Assembly: GCF_016775155.1 (NCBI RefSeq)
Contig: NZ_JAEUGD010000061.1
Location: 1 to 64,000 of the forward strand
Reading direction: 5' to 3'
DNA length: 64,000 nt
Source of the DNA: Fulvivirga marina
GTDB taxonomy: Bacteria > Bacteroidota > Bacteroidia > Cytophagales > Cyclobacteriaceae
Shown: piece after piece, positions 53,168 to 61,690 of the stretch
Layout: every line of letters begins with the position of its first letter
Numbering within the stretch: the stretch's first letter is position 1
The notes under the pieces: generated by a model
Database searches by the model: none
What the model was told of the DNA's origin: nothing
Seen by the model: only the letters and a program-made list of their open reading frames with translations
Translations under genes and position numbers: made by a program

Positions 53168-54445
53168 TCAGGCCCCCATATTATTTAATATCTTCGCCAG
53201 CCCCTCTGTAAGCTTGCTTCGCGAATAACAAGCAATCTCCTCGCTTGTATTTATTTCCAAAGCATTCTGTTGGTGTAAAACATAATAGTTTCTAATGTAT
53301 GATTTTATAGCCTCAACATCATCAAATTCAGCAATATTACCCGCATTACAGTTTCTTAATGCTTCACTCAGATCTCCATCTGTAGGGCCTATAGCCAATA
53401 TGGGCCTACCTGAAGCCAGGTATTCAAAAAATTTACCCGGTAACGTACCCTGATCATTTTGTGAATTAAGTGTAATAAGAAGAAGAACAGCGGTTTGCTG
53501 ATATAGTTTCAGTACCTGTTCGTGTGGGATATACGAAACAAATGAAATAACATTTTTTAGCAAGGGATCTTCCTGTACCTCATGCTTTAGCGCTTGATTA
53601 ATACTGCCAATGAATTCAACCTGCAGTTTAAGGCCTTCCGATGTTAACTGTTTTACTGCGGTCAAAAAAGACTGAGGCCTTACTTCATCAATAAGTCCAA
53701 TATGGCGAATAATGAATTCTTCAGGTTTTCTTCTTTCTATATTTTGAAAATCAGCATCATCAAAGCCGTTGGTAATTACTTTTACCTCTCTGTTTCCTAA
53801 TTCGGATATTTCCTTAGCGCAATACTTGCTAACAGTGGTTACAACATCAGCATATTTTAGCACTTTGCTTTCCAGTTTTCTATGACGCTTTCTAACCCAA
53901 CTGGTTAAATAAAAATTATCAAACAAGCTCCACGTACTCCAGGGATCCCTAAAATCAGCCAGCCATTTAACTCCCGTCCTGTGCTTTAATTGTAAGCCAA
54001 TCAGATGCATACTATGAGGTGGTCCTGTTGTAACAATTACATCTATATTATTGGTTGAAACAAAATCCTGCAATACCTTAACCGCTGGTTTTACCCAAAA
54101 AACACGAGGATCGGGTATGAATAAATTTCCCCTTAACCAAAGTACCATTTTTGTTAAAAGTCCTTTATCCTTTTTCTTGACCAGATCACTCTGTTTGCTA
54201 TTTTTATTTTTTATCTTATTAACAAAAACGTATGGTTCCCAAATGGGTAATTTAACCACCTCTATATCCTTGGATACATCAGCTACCAAACTGGCATCCT
54301 CCACTTCAAAGGAAGGGTTTTCAGGGGTAAAAATGACAGGTTCCCACCCATGCTGAGGTAAATATTTCGCAAACTTCAACCACCGTTGCACTCCGCTTCC
54401 TCCACTGGGTGGCCAATAATATGTGATAATTAGAACTTTCTTCAT
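53168..54445 (-). CDS. GT4-family glycosyltransferase
   Basis: A 425-residue GT-B enzyme. The N-terminus ITYYWPPSGGSGVQRWLKFAKYL is typical of this group. The donor site shows IRHIGLIDE, FVSYIPHEQVLKLYQ, and LPGKFFEYLASGRPILAIGPTDG with the E..E pair. It probably adds a residue to the amino-uronate glycan, being first gene of the 49275-54445 operon. A TATATTTG box ends 6 bp before its ATG. Confidence 0.88.
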   Translation of the reverse strand: MKKVLIITYYWPPSGGSGVQRWLKFAKYLPQHGWEPVIFTPENPSFEVEDASLVADVSKDIEVVKLPIWEPYVFVNKIKNKNSKQSDLVKKKDKGLLTKMVLWLRGNLFIPDPRVFWVKPAVKVLQDFVSTNNIDVIVTTGPPHSMHLIGLQLKHRTGVKWLADFRDPWSTWSLFDNFYLTSWVRKRHRKLESKVLKYADVVTTVSKYCAKEISELGNREVKVITNGFDDADFQNIERRKPEEFIIRHIGLIDEVRPQSFLTAVKQLTSEGLKLQVEFIGSINQALKHEVQEDPLLKNVISFVSYIPHEQVLKLYQQTAVLLLITLNSQNDQGTLPGKFFEYLASGRPILAIGPTDGDLSEALRNCNAGNIAEFDDVEAIKSYIRNYYVLHQQNALEINTSEEIACYSRSKLTEGLAKILNNMGA

Positions 54446-54850
54446 TGCTGCAAATATAACAGGTCATAGCACATGAACCTTTAATATTCACAAAACCTGC
54501 TTATTAATGCCCGAGGTGACATCAGCTTTTTATTGAAATGACCGCCAAAGAAAAGAACAAGGAGAGCAACAATATCAAGGCTTATTATGGAAATCATATA
54601 TTTTATTTTTATACCATCGCAACCTTTGGCAAAAATCAGTTGTCTTAATAATAATAGGGTTCCTGATGCGTTTGTTCAATAACGAACAGTCATAAAGTTC
54701 ATAATCGGTCAGTGAATATCTTTAAAATGTGATTTTTCCCAAAACTTTGGGATGGTCTTGATTTTGCTAATTCATTGAGGGGGTAAAGAACTTGCCGTCA
54801 TTTAAAATTCTCTTTGTAAATCATGGAGATTACCATAAATAAAGCCGACC
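54446..54850. other. Intergenic region upstream of the DUF4097 operon
   Basis: 405 bp with no convincing gene. It holds the -7 box for the glycosyltransferase and an unsupported 38-codon frame on the - strand at 54481-54597. A short TCTCTTTG near 54810, one mismatch from the -7 consensus, could serve the peptide gene at 54851. Confidence 0.4.
54451..54458 (-). promoter_or_regulatory. -7 box (TATATTTG) abutting the glycosyltransferase start
   Basis: An exact -7 consensus whose last base is 6 bp before the ATG at 54445, implying a leaderless transcript for the amino-sugar operon. Confidence 0.5.
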
Positions 54851-55030
54851 ATGAAATGGCTAAATAAAAAAACGTTGACCGTTATAATAGGTTTGATAGT
54901 AGCAATCATTATCTTGATGAGTTCAAACCTGAGGGCTGTACCAAACCTAAAAGAAGCGGAACAGCAATCATTTTTTCGACCTTTGCATTTTCAACAAATA
55001 TCTCTTAGCAGGATTATTAATTTTTTATGA
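54851..55030 (+). CDS. 59-residue single-pass membrane peptide
   Basis: A short gene: a basic start (MKWLNKKTLT), one hydrophobic segment (VIIGLIVAIIILM), then 36 polar residues with FFRPLHF. The hydrophobic stretch is too uniform and lacks a clear cleavage site, so it may be a signal anchor. Its TGA overlaps the next gene's ATG (ATGA at 55027-55030), which supports real, coupled translation. I recognise no family. It has below-threshold length for most gene callers. Confidence 0.55.
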   Translation: MKWLNKKTLTVIIGLIVAIIILMSSNLRAVPNLKEAEQQSFFRPLHFQQISLSRIINFL

Positions 55031-55905
55031 ATCGCAAATACCTAAACATGTACAAATTTCTATTAACACTTATTTGCTTATTCCCATTTTTTATCAACGC
55101 TCAAGATGATGTATATAACCTTGACAAAACCTATGAAATTGCCTCCAATGGGCTGATAAGGTTGACCAGCAGCGATGCTAAAGTATACATTACCAGTACC
55201 AACCGCACTAATGCCCGTGTAAAAGTTTACAGAAACTTGAAAGGCTCCTTAAGCTTGGGGCTGAGCAGTTTCGCTATGGATATAAAAACAGGCAATGGCA
55301 GTCTGATCATTACCGAAAAATATAGCGGAAGCAGAATAAACCTCATGGGATCATCGGGCGAGGAGTATAAAATTGAAATAGAAGCACCAAAAAATGTAAG
55401 GTTAGATATTCACGGAGATGGAGATAAGTACAAAATCTCCAATATAGATGGATCAATTGAGATGTACCTAGATGATGCAGATGCCGATCTAAAAAACTGT
55501 AATGGCAAAGATTTCAGATTCACTTTTTATGATAGTGATATCCGTCTGGACAAAGGAGCCGGCAGTCTGTTTGTAAAGGCCAATGACGGTGACTTGCAAA
55601 TATCTGAAGGGAAATTTGATAAAGTTAATGCGACAATTGAGGATGGTGATCTGGTAATGACCAATGCACTTGCAAATAGTGGTGAGTATTTTTATGACAT
55701 AGATGATGGCAATCTAATTCTGAATTTCACGGAAGGAGGTGCAAACATTGACATTACTCATGAAGACACCCAGATCAATGCCTCTGAAGACTTTACTCCC
55801 ATCCAAAAGAATGAAAACCGCACCAGACTTGCTTTTAAGACCAGCAATGCCAGTGTAAAAATAAGGGCCGAAGATTCCATGGTAAGCATGACATCTACCA
55901 AATGA
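55027..55905 (+). CDS. DUF4097-type exported beta-repeat protein
   Basis: A 292-residue secreted protein. The signal peptide (ending INAQ) is followed by a right-handed beta-helix-like repeat pattern typical of DUF4097/adhesin-like domains: KISNIDGSIEMYLDDADADLKNCNG, FTFYDSDIRLDKGAG and DGDLVMTNALAN. These proteins often form outer-surface or periplasmic solenoids. A second Met nine residues in (MYKFLLTL) would also give a good signal peptide. The ATGA overlap with the peptide gene favours the first ATG. Confidence 0.8.
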   Translation: MNRKYLNMYKFLLTLICLFPFFINAQDDVYNLDKTYEIASNGLIRLTSSDAKVYITSTNRTNARVKVYRNLKGSLSLGLSSFAMDIKTGNGSLIITEKYSGSRINLMGSSGEEYKIEIEAPKNVRLDIHGDGDKYKISNIDGSIEMYLDDADADLKNCNGKDFRFTFYDSDIRLDKGAGSLFVKANDGDLQISEGKFDKVNATIEDGDLVMTNALANSGEYFYDIDDGNLILNFTEGGANIDITHEDTQINASEDFTPIQKNENRTRLAFKTSNASVKIRAEDSMVSMTSTK

Positions 55906-55934
55906 TGTTTTAGAAGTTCAACGTTCGTTCAAAT

Positions 55935-55966
55935 AGCAGGCACAAGCACTATTACATGCCTGCTGT
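55935..55966. terminator. Bidirectional terminator
   Basis: An 8-bp stem (AGCAGGCA with TGCCTGCT), 14-nt loop and T4 on the + strand, between the DUF4097 gene and the convergent membrane-protein gene. Confidence 0.7.
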
Positions 55967-56028
55967 TTTACTGTATTCAGAATGACTAATAGGTCTCAAC
56001 TAAAATCACTGCAAACAGAGACTTGATA

Positions 56029-56553
56029 TTAACTTTCTTCCCGTCCAGCTGATTCAGCCTCTTCAAAACTACCTTTGTGCAAAATAACTTCTCTTTCCCC
56101 TTCGGTGAGGCGCAAATCCCCTATATACTTTTGAGGGGTAGGACGGTTTAGTGACATAAAAAATAAAAGAAGCACATAAAATAAAACAAAAACAGCAGAA
56201 GTAGTTAAGTAAAGACCAACCACAAAGATCACCGAACCTAGCTCAATAAGCCCATATAACTTCAGGCTTGCAATATAATAGGCCTCTAACTTGTAGCGCA
56301 GAGCCCCTTTCAAGTTAACAGTCTTCAATTCTTTTTTAAACATAAAATACCCACCAACAACTGCAGCTACTCCAAGCACTGGCAATAAATAAGTAAGGAT
56401 AAAAACTATTGCATTATTATCAAGCGCTGGCTGCAGTTCCCGGTGCCTCAACTCTAAAAACAAATACACAAAGGCCGCAAGCGGCAAAGCAAGCATCGCA
56501 TGGAAAACGAAACCTAGCTTATTGTGAAAACTTTCAGGACTTTTAAATGACAT
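56029..56553 (-). CDS. Conserved membrane protein, 174 residues
   Basis: A protein with four hydrophobic segments (about 14-33, 46-66, 98-118, 118-137) and a charged C-terminus (EGEREVILHKGSFEEAESAGREES). I do not recognise a family. It is divergent from the TetR regulator gene by 70 bp, so the two could share control. Function unknown. Confidence 0.75.
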   Translation of the reverse strand: MSFKSPESFHNKLGFVFHAMLALPLAAFVYLFLELRHRELQPALDNNAIVFILTYLLPVLGVAAVVGGYFMFKKELKTVNLKGALRYKLEAYYIASLKLYGLIELGSVIFVVGLYLTTSAVFVLFYVLLLFFMSLNRPTPQKYIGDLRLTEGEREVILHKGSFEEAESAGREES

Positions 56554-56610
56554 TTAGATAAATTTTGCGGTCAAAACTAATAAATTACTTCCTTCAAAAA
56601 CAATATTCAC

Positions 56611-56618
56611 TATTTTTG
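56611..56618 (+). promoter_or_regulatory. -7 box (TATTTTTG) abutting the TetR start
   Basis: An exact -7 consensus ending 6 bp before the ATG at 56624, implying a leaderless mRNA. It lies in a 70-bp divergent gap, so TetR could repress both genes. Confidence 0.5.
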
Positions 56619-56623
56619 TGAAG

Positions 56624-57208
56624 ATGGTGGGAGCAGAAAATTTAAGTAGAAAAGAACAAGTAATCAGAACAGCCTCAGAGCTTTTCAAACAAAAGGGATA
56701 TTCCGCCACCTCCATGCGTGATCTTGCACAAGCGCTAGGAATTGAGGCAGCCAGTCTTTATTCACATATCAAATCTAAAGAAGAGATTCTTCAGGCGTTG
56801 TGCTTCGAAATGGCAAAAAGGTTTCAGCGATCACTCAGGGAAGTTGAAGGCGCAGATATCTCCTACAGTGAAAGGCTACGCAGAGGAATAACCGGACACA
56901 TCCATGTGATGGCGAAAGAGCTGACAGCCTCAGCCGTGTTTATGAATGAACACCGACACCTAAGCCAGCCTTACTTGCGTGATTTTCTTTTAATGAGAAT
57001 CAATTATATCAATAGGTTTAAAAAAATAATTGAAGGAGGCATAAAAGCAGGAGAGTTCAAAGCTGTTGATACCAAACTGGCTGTTATGACCCTTTTCTCA
57101 TCGCTGAACTGGATGCCCCACTGGTATGACCCTTCAGGAATCATCGACCCTAGTGAGCTAGGAAACCAGTTAGCAGGTATGCTTATTGAAGGTTTAAAAA
57201 CCAAATAA
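56624..57208 (+). CDS. TetR/AcrR-family regulator of the paa genes
   Basis: A 194-residue repressor. The N-terminal helix-turn-helix is clear: RTASELFKQKGYSATSMRDLAQALGIEAASLYSHIKSKEEIL, key part GYSATSMRDLAQALG. The C-terminal part binds a ligand, here likely phenylacetyl-CoA or a breakdown intermediate by analogy to PaaR-type TetR proteins. I use ATG 56624; a GTG lies 6 bp earlier. It precedes paaA by 46 bp on the same strand. Confidence 0.9.
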   Translation: MVGAENLSRKEQVIRTASELFKQKGYSATSMRDLAQALGIEAASLYSHIKSKEEILQALCFEMAKRFQRSLREVEGADISYSERLRRGITGHIHVMAKELTASAVFMNEHRHLSQPYLRDFLLMRINYINRFKKIIEGGIKAGEFKAVDTKLAVMTLFSSLNWMPHWYDPSGIIDPSELGNQLAGMLIEGLKTK

Positions 57209-57254
57209 TTGATTATTTTGTTGTAAACTTGAAAAGAATTAAACCCCTAATATT

Positions 57255-58241
57255 ATGTACGGAGGCGGAAACACATTTGAATCAGCCAAATTTGAAGGTT
57301 TAGAGAATGAAGACCCTCAAAAGCTTGCTGAATTTGAAGCCCGAATAGAAAGAGGTGAAAAGATCGAACCCAACGACTGGATGCCTCAAATGTATAAAAA
57401 ACAACTCATCCGAATGATCGAACAGCATGCACATAGTGAGATCATCGGAGCTTTACCCGAAGGTACCTGGATAACAAGGGCTCCCGGCTTTAAAAGAAAG
57501 CTTGCTCTTATGGCAAAAGTTCAGGACGAAGTGGGCCATGCACAATTACTATATAGTGCTGCTGAAACTTTAGGCAAGTCTCGAGAGCAAATGATTGATG
57601 ACCTGATTGAAGGAAAATCAAAATACTCTAATATATTCAATTACCCTGCCTTTACATGGGCAGACTCATGTTTCATATCATGGTTGGTTGATGCAGGTGC
57701 CATTGTTAACCAATTAGCAAATGCCAGAGGCAGCTATGGCCCATATTGCAGAGCACTGGATAGAATCTGCGCCGAAGAATCATTTCACCTCAAGTACGGT
57801 CACCACTGCGTAATACATATGGCTACCGGCACTCCTAAGCAGAGACAAATGATGCAGGAAGCGATTGACAGATGGTGGGGACCTATGATGCACTTCTTCG
57901 GACCTCCTGATAAAGTATCTGTACATACAGAAGTACTCATGAAATGGAAAGTAAAAATGGCATCCAATGATGAGTGTAGAAACCAGTTTCTTGACATGTA
58001 TGTGCCTAAAATATGGGAATTGGGATTCACCATTCCTGATCCTAATCTAAAAAAGAACCCTGAAACGAAGAAATGGGAATACACTGAACCGGATTGGGAT
58101 GAATTTAAACGAGTAATCAATGGTGATGGCCCCTGCAACGCAGAACGCCTGGCGGTAAGAAGAGTGGCTGAAGAAAGAGGCAAATGGGTACGTCAGGCAT
58201 TACTGACCCCAAAAACAAAATATGTCACTCCGTTGGCATAA
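57255..58241 (+). CDS. paaA: 1,2-phenylacetyl-CoA epoxidase subunit PaaA
   Basis: A 328-residue catalytic diiron monooxygenase subunit that epoxidises the ring of phenylacetyl-CoA. Iron-binding ExxH pairs are visible in [11 protein letters not shown] and [12 protein letters not shown], with a carboxylate in [14 protein letters not shown]. Length is normal. It is preceded by TetR and followed by a terminator-like hairpin, then paaB after 198 bp, an unusually long gap for this operon. Confidence 0.96.
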   Translation: MYGGGNTFESAKFEGLENEDPQKLAEFEARIERGEKIEPNDWMPQMYKKQLIRMIEQHAHSEIIGALPEGTWITRAPGFKRKLALMAKVQDEVGHAQLLYSAAETLGKSREQMIDDLIEGKSKYSNIFNYPAFTWADSCFISWLVDAGAIVNQLANARGSYGPYCRALDRICAEESFHLKYGHHCVIHMATGTPKQRQMMQEAIDRWWGPMMHFFGPPDKVSVHTEVLMKWKVKMASNDECRNQFLDMYVPKIWELGFTIPDPNLKKNPETKKWEYTEPDWDEFKRVINGDGPCNAERLAVRRVAEERGKWVRQALLTPKTKYVTPLA

Positions 58242-58249
58242 CAAAAAAC

Positions 58250-58275
58250 AAGGCTGCTATTAAGCAGCCTTTCTT
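58250..58275 (+). terminator. Hairpin after paaA (terminator or attenuator)
   Basis: Stem AAGGCTGCT pairs with AGCAGCCTT around ATTA, followed by T-rich TCTTATT. It lies 8 bp after the paaA stop, inside the paa operon. Confidence 0.75.
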
Positions 58276-58379
58276 ATTACTAAAGGCTTGTAATCCTGCT
58301 ACTTATCAAGCAGGCATGTTATCCTACATTTGGAATAACTATCATATCCCTTTAGGGTAAAACGAATTACCGTAAACGA

Positions 58380-58410
58380 TTGCATAACATTATTTAAAAT
58401 GACATCTTTG
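58380..58410 (+). promoter_or_regulatory. Possible internal promoter before paaB
   Basis: TTG (58380-58382), 20 bp, then CATCTTTG (58403-58410), one mismatch from TAnnTTTG. It would start transcription about 25 bp before paaB, beyond the first hairpin. Confidence 0.35.
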
Positions 58411-58424
58411 AAGCGTCATTTTTT
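58396..58424 (+). terminator. Second hairpin in the paaA-paaB gap
   Basis: AAAATGAC pairs with GTCATTTT around an 11-nt loop and is followed by further T residues, 15 bp before the paaB ATG. It overlaps the possible internal promoter. It could attenuate read-through from paaA. Confidence 0.5.
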
Positions 58425-58439
58425 GCTTGAAGAAAATAA

Positions 58440-59051
58440 ATGGAATCACTAGACCCCAGAGTAAACAGACTCGACTTAAAAGGATTTCAGGGTAACCTTA
58501 CGAGAAAAGCACCCTTGGATCAATTCGGAACTTTCGAAGTTTTTATTCAAATGAAAGAGGGCAAGCCTTATCAACATGAGGGTATTGTTCACGCACCAAA
58601 TGAAGAGATGGCTTTCATTTTCGCAAAAGAACAATTTAGCAGAAGGTCTACCTGTTCAGGGCTATTCGTTGTAGAAACGAGAAATGTATTTGTAACTGAT
58701 TTTACAGAAGGCGAAGACACTATTTACAACTATATTTCTGATGAATTCCCAAAAGAAGGTGATAAAGAAGAATATGAGTTCTTCCACCTGATGAAAAGAG
58801 GAAAACAACACCAGCATGTAGGCTCCGTTGAGGCCAGAACCCCTCAGGAAGCATTGGCACTTGCTAAGCCTGCTTTCATTAATGAAAAGCCTGTATTCAA
58901 CGCCTGGGTTGTCAAAACCAGTGACATTTTATTCACATCTGAGGAAGATAAACATATCTGGGATACCTTACCTGAAAAGAAATTCAGGGATGCTTCTGAT
59001 TACAAAGCTTCAGATAAAATTAAAGCCTTTAAAGAGCGTAACGCTGGTTAA
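58440..59051 (+). CDS. paaB: Phenylacetyl-CoA epoxidase subunit PaaB, tandem-domain form
   Basis: A 203-residue protein with two PaaB domains in tandem: residues about 28-95 (FEVFIQMKEGKPYQHEGIV ... LFVVETRNVFVTD) and about 118-190 (YEFFHLMKRGKQHQHVGSV ... AWVVKTSDILFTS). The classical PaaB is about 95 residues. PaaB bridges PaaA-PaaC pairs. Fusion of two copies would fix the stoichiometry to one chain where two subunits would bind. As I recall, this longer form occurs in other Bacteroidota. Confidence 0.92.
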   Translation: MESLDPRVNRLDLKGFQGNLTRKAPLDQFGTFEVFIQMKEGKPYQHEGIVHAPNEEMAFIFAKEQFSRRSTCSGLFVVETRNVFVTDFTEGEDTIYNYISDEFPKEGDKEEYEFFHLMKRGKQHQHVGSVEARTPQEALALAKPAFINEKPVFNAWVVKTSDILFTSEEDKHIWDTLPEKKFRDASDYKASDKIKAFKERNAG

Positions 59052-59062
59052 TTTTTAAGATC

Positions 59063-59818
59063 ATGAACGAGACTGCACTAAAAGAACTTTTATATAAAAT
59101 GGCTGACGATCAACTTATCATTGGCCACAGGAACTCTGAATGGACCGGAATGGGACCATTGCTGGAAGAAGATATTGCATTTTCATCGATGGCTCAGGAT
59201 AAAGTAGGACAAAGCCATGCATTATACCAGATGTTACATAGCCTAGGAGAGAGCGAGCCAGATACTGTTGCTTTCACCAGAAATGCAGAACAGTTCCATA
59301 ACTGTACACTGACAGAACTTCCAAATGGAGAATATGACTTTAGCCTGATCAGGCATTTCCTTTTTGATACCGCCGAGGCAATACGCTTTGAACTGCTAAC
59401 TGAGTCAAGCTACGCTCCTTTGGCACAACTGGCAAAAAAAATACAAGGCGAGATCAGATACCATACCATGCATGCTAATGCATGGATAAAGCAATTAGGT
59501 TCAGCAACTGAGGAAAGTGTTAACAGACTTCAAACTTCGCTTGAGAAAGCGCTACCTTATGCCCTGGGCATTTTTGAACCATCTCCTTATGAACAGGAGC
59601 TAATAGCTGAAGGCATATTTGCAGGAGAAGAGGTTTTGAAAGAAAAATGGATCAGCCGAATTACAGAGATATTATCTCAAACCAGTCTTCAATTACCTGA
59701 TTTAAGCACTTTAAAGCCTGAATTTGGAGGGAGAACAGGGCAGCATACAGAGCATTTGCAACCTCTTGTTGAAGAAATGTCAGAAGTATTTAGAATAGAT
59801 CCGGGTGCAGAGTGGTAA
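59063..59818 (+). CDS. paaC: Phenylacetyl-CoA epoxidase subunit PaaC
   Basis: A 251-residue structural partner of PaaA, with a ferritin-like fold. Motifs are DQLIIGHRNSEWTGMGPLLEEDIAFSSMAQDKVGQSHALYQ (core SSMAQDKVGQSHALY), FLFDTAEAIRFE and EIRYHTMHANAWIKQLG. Starts 11 bp after paaB, so it is translated from the same mRNA. Confidence 0.95.
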   Translation: MNETALKELLYKMADDQLIIGHRNSEWTGMGPLLEEDIAFSSMAQDKVGQSHALYQMLHSLGESEPDTVAFTRNAEQFHNCTLTELPNGEYDFSLIRHFLFDTAEAIRFELLTESSYAPLAQLAKKIQGEIRYHTMHANAWIKQLGSATEESVNRLQTSLEKALPYALGIFEPSPYEQELIAEGIFAGEEVLKEKWISRITEILSQTSLQLPDLSTLKPEFGGRTGQHTEHLQPLVEEMSEVFRIDPGAEW

Positions 59819-59857
59819 CTTTGAACTTCAATAGCACGCTTACTGTTAAGGTTTTGA

Positions 59858-60340
59858 ATGCAAATTACTGAAGAACAAATATTAGAATGGCTTGATGCTG
59901 TAAAAGATCCTGAAATACCAGTACTATCGCTGGTTGACTTGGGAGTGATCACCGATATTGACATCGACGATCATCGTGTACGAGTCACAATGACACCCAC
60001 ATTTGTAGGGTGCCCGGCCATTGATTACATGAAGCAGGATATTACTGATGTCCTTAACAGCTATGGTATTGATCATGTAGATGTTGAGGTCTCTTTTGAA
60101 AAGTCATGGAACTCTAATATGATTACAGATAAAGGCCGAAAAGCACTCAAAGACTTCGGTCTTGCCCCTCCCCCAAAACATAATCTCATCGTAGATATTG
60201 ATATACTTGAGAACATTGAATGTCCAAATTGTGGAAGTACTAACACAGTGCTAAATACTCCCTTTGGGCCTACAGCATGCCGTTCTATCCATCATTGCAA
60301 TGACTGTAAAGAGACTTTCGAGCAATTTAAGCCCGTTTAG
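59858..60340 (+). CDS. paaD: Phenylacetyl-CoA epoxidase accessory protein PaaD
   Basis: A 160-residue MIP18/SufT-like (DUF59) protein with a C-terminal zinc ribbon. The DUF59 part has VKDPEIPVLSLVDLGVI and MTPTFVGCPAID; the ribbon has CPNCGS and CNDCKETFEQF. It helps assemble the Fe-S or metal centre of the epoxidase complex. It is the last gene of the run: no paaE reductase or downstream paaFGHJK genes follow within the window. Confidence 0.94.
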   Translation: MQITEEQILEWLDAVKDPEIPVLSLVDLGVITDIDIDDHRVRVTMTPTFVGCPAIDYMKQDITDVLNSYGIDHVDVEVSFEKSWNSNMITDKGRKALKDFGLAPPPKHNLIVDIDILENIECPNCGSTNTVLNTPFGPTACRSIHHCNDCKETFEQFKPV

Positions 60341-60426
60341 CATCTAATTCTAAAACTTAACCTCCTTATACAGCAAAGCCCCTGAACAAAAGTCCAGAGG
60401 CCTCTACCTAAACAAAATATACAAAA

Positions 60427-61677
60427 TCAATTAAAGCTCACTTCCTTTATGTCTTCCCACTTCACATAGATTGGATCATTACCTCCTTTAAAAACCAACA
60501 CCCCAGTATTGTGGTCAGATACATCCTGCCGTTCTCCTAAAAGTATCTTTTCACCATTCTTAAGTTCCACATTGCTGTAGTCGTAGTTCTTCGGCATTAT
60601 TTTTTTAATATTACCGAAGGGTATGAAGTATTCTAAGTGGTTATCCTTGCCCTGAAGCATCTCATAACTATACTCTTCATCCAGGTCGTAAACTATTTTT
60701 CCTTTTATGGTTTCTCCACCCGTTGTAACCACAAGGCCCTCTAACTGCCTTTGGCCTTTAAAATCAATATATTTTTTCAGAGGGAATGATGGTTTGCTCA
60801 GAAATTCCACCTTCTTAAACTCCTTCCATGGTATATCCACGCGCCCCAATTTCTCGGTAGTTACTACGATCCCACGGTTTTCAGAATTCACATCATTGGT
60901 ACCTCTTAAATCCATATCACGACCTGACTTTAGCTCTATCCGACTGCTATTATAGCCTTCTCTTTCTATGGATGAAATATTACCAAATTCTATTGATAAC
61001 TCACCATCCTCTGTATCACCATCAAGCTTATCTGTAGAAAGACGCTCATCATGATCCCATTGAATATAACCGGTAAATGTACCTTCATATGTCTCGACCA
61101 CCCCAAACAATGGCTCCCCAAATGCCGATGCTGACTTCCCATTACCTTCTCCAAACTCTATAATTTCGATTCTTCCCCAACTAATGGAGATCTCACCAAG
61201 TTCCGCATCAATAATCTTTACATCAGTGCCGACATCATTGTACCCCTCTCCTTTTATTTCCTTCTTCGTTCCGTTTTGGAACGTCACTTCTACCTTGTTT
61301 CGGTTAAAGGGCTTGATTGTTTTTATCTCTCCAAACTGACAAACCAACTGATGGGTGTGATCATATTCATCCATACGATAACTGATACTACTGGCTATCC
61401 AGTTAACAAAACCTTCCCCAAAACTTTGATGCCGCTCTTCCAACTCTCGACGCTGATCTCTGGTAAGGTATTGTAGGTTGTCATTTTCTTCTTTTGAACT
61501 ATTAAAAATATCTGTCCAAAAGACTTCTTCTTTTCCCCACCGCAAGGGACCTTCAAATGTTTTACCGTCTATGGTTACAATCTTCCCATAGATATATCCC
61601 CCATTTTGAGCATGAACCGGTGAAGTAGCAAAGTTTGTAAGAAAAATGAGAGTGAATAAATAAAAAAACTGTTTCAT
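60427..61677 (-). CDS. Secreted protein with three beta-rich repeats
   Basis: A 416-residue protein with a cleavable signal peptide (about 1-23, ending VHAQ). The mature part has three copies of a module of about 100-150 residues: a G-x-I-x-T-x-x-G-x-x-x-x-G start, a WD-like or YDLDEEY acidic segment, FGNI-type strands, a VELKxGxxxxL strand and a closing I/V-W-x-x-I-x-x-V-x-F strand. The last module runs about 313-416. I recognise no named family. A paralogue is at the right edge of the window, and a LytTR two-component pair lies between them. Three 9-bp repeats precede its start. Confidence 0.78.
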   Translation of the reverse strand: MKQFFYLFTLIFLTNFATSPVHAQNGGYIYGKIVTIDGKTFEGPLRWGKEEVFWTDIFNSSKEENDNLQYLTRDQRRELEERHQSFGEGFVNWIASSISYRMDEYDHTHQLVCQFGEIKTIKPFNRNKVEVTFQNGTKKEIKGEGYNDVGTDVKIIDAELGEISISWGRIEIIEFGEGNGKSASAFGEPLFGVVETYEGTFTGYIQWDHDERLSTDKLDGDTEDGELSIEFGNISSIEREGYNSSRIELKSGRDMDLRGTNDVNSENRGIVVTTEKLGRVDIPWKEFKKVEFLSKPSFPLKKYIDFKGQRQLEGLVVTTGGETIKGKIVYDLDEEYSYEMLQGKDNHLEYFIPFGNIKKIMPKNYDYSNVELKNGEKILLGERQDVSDHNTGVLVFKGGNDPIYVKWEDIKEVSFN

Positions 61678-61690
61678 AGTAATTTTGAGT

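Noticed and set aside
54481-54597. A 38-codon frame on the - strand with a hydrophobic start
   Set aside because: No promoter or coupling, and the -7 box of the glycosyltransferase lies downstream of it; too short to trust without homologues.
60374-60405. GC-rich hairpin after paaD
   Set aside because: Stem of only 7 bp with a wobble and no T run; not convincing as a terminator.
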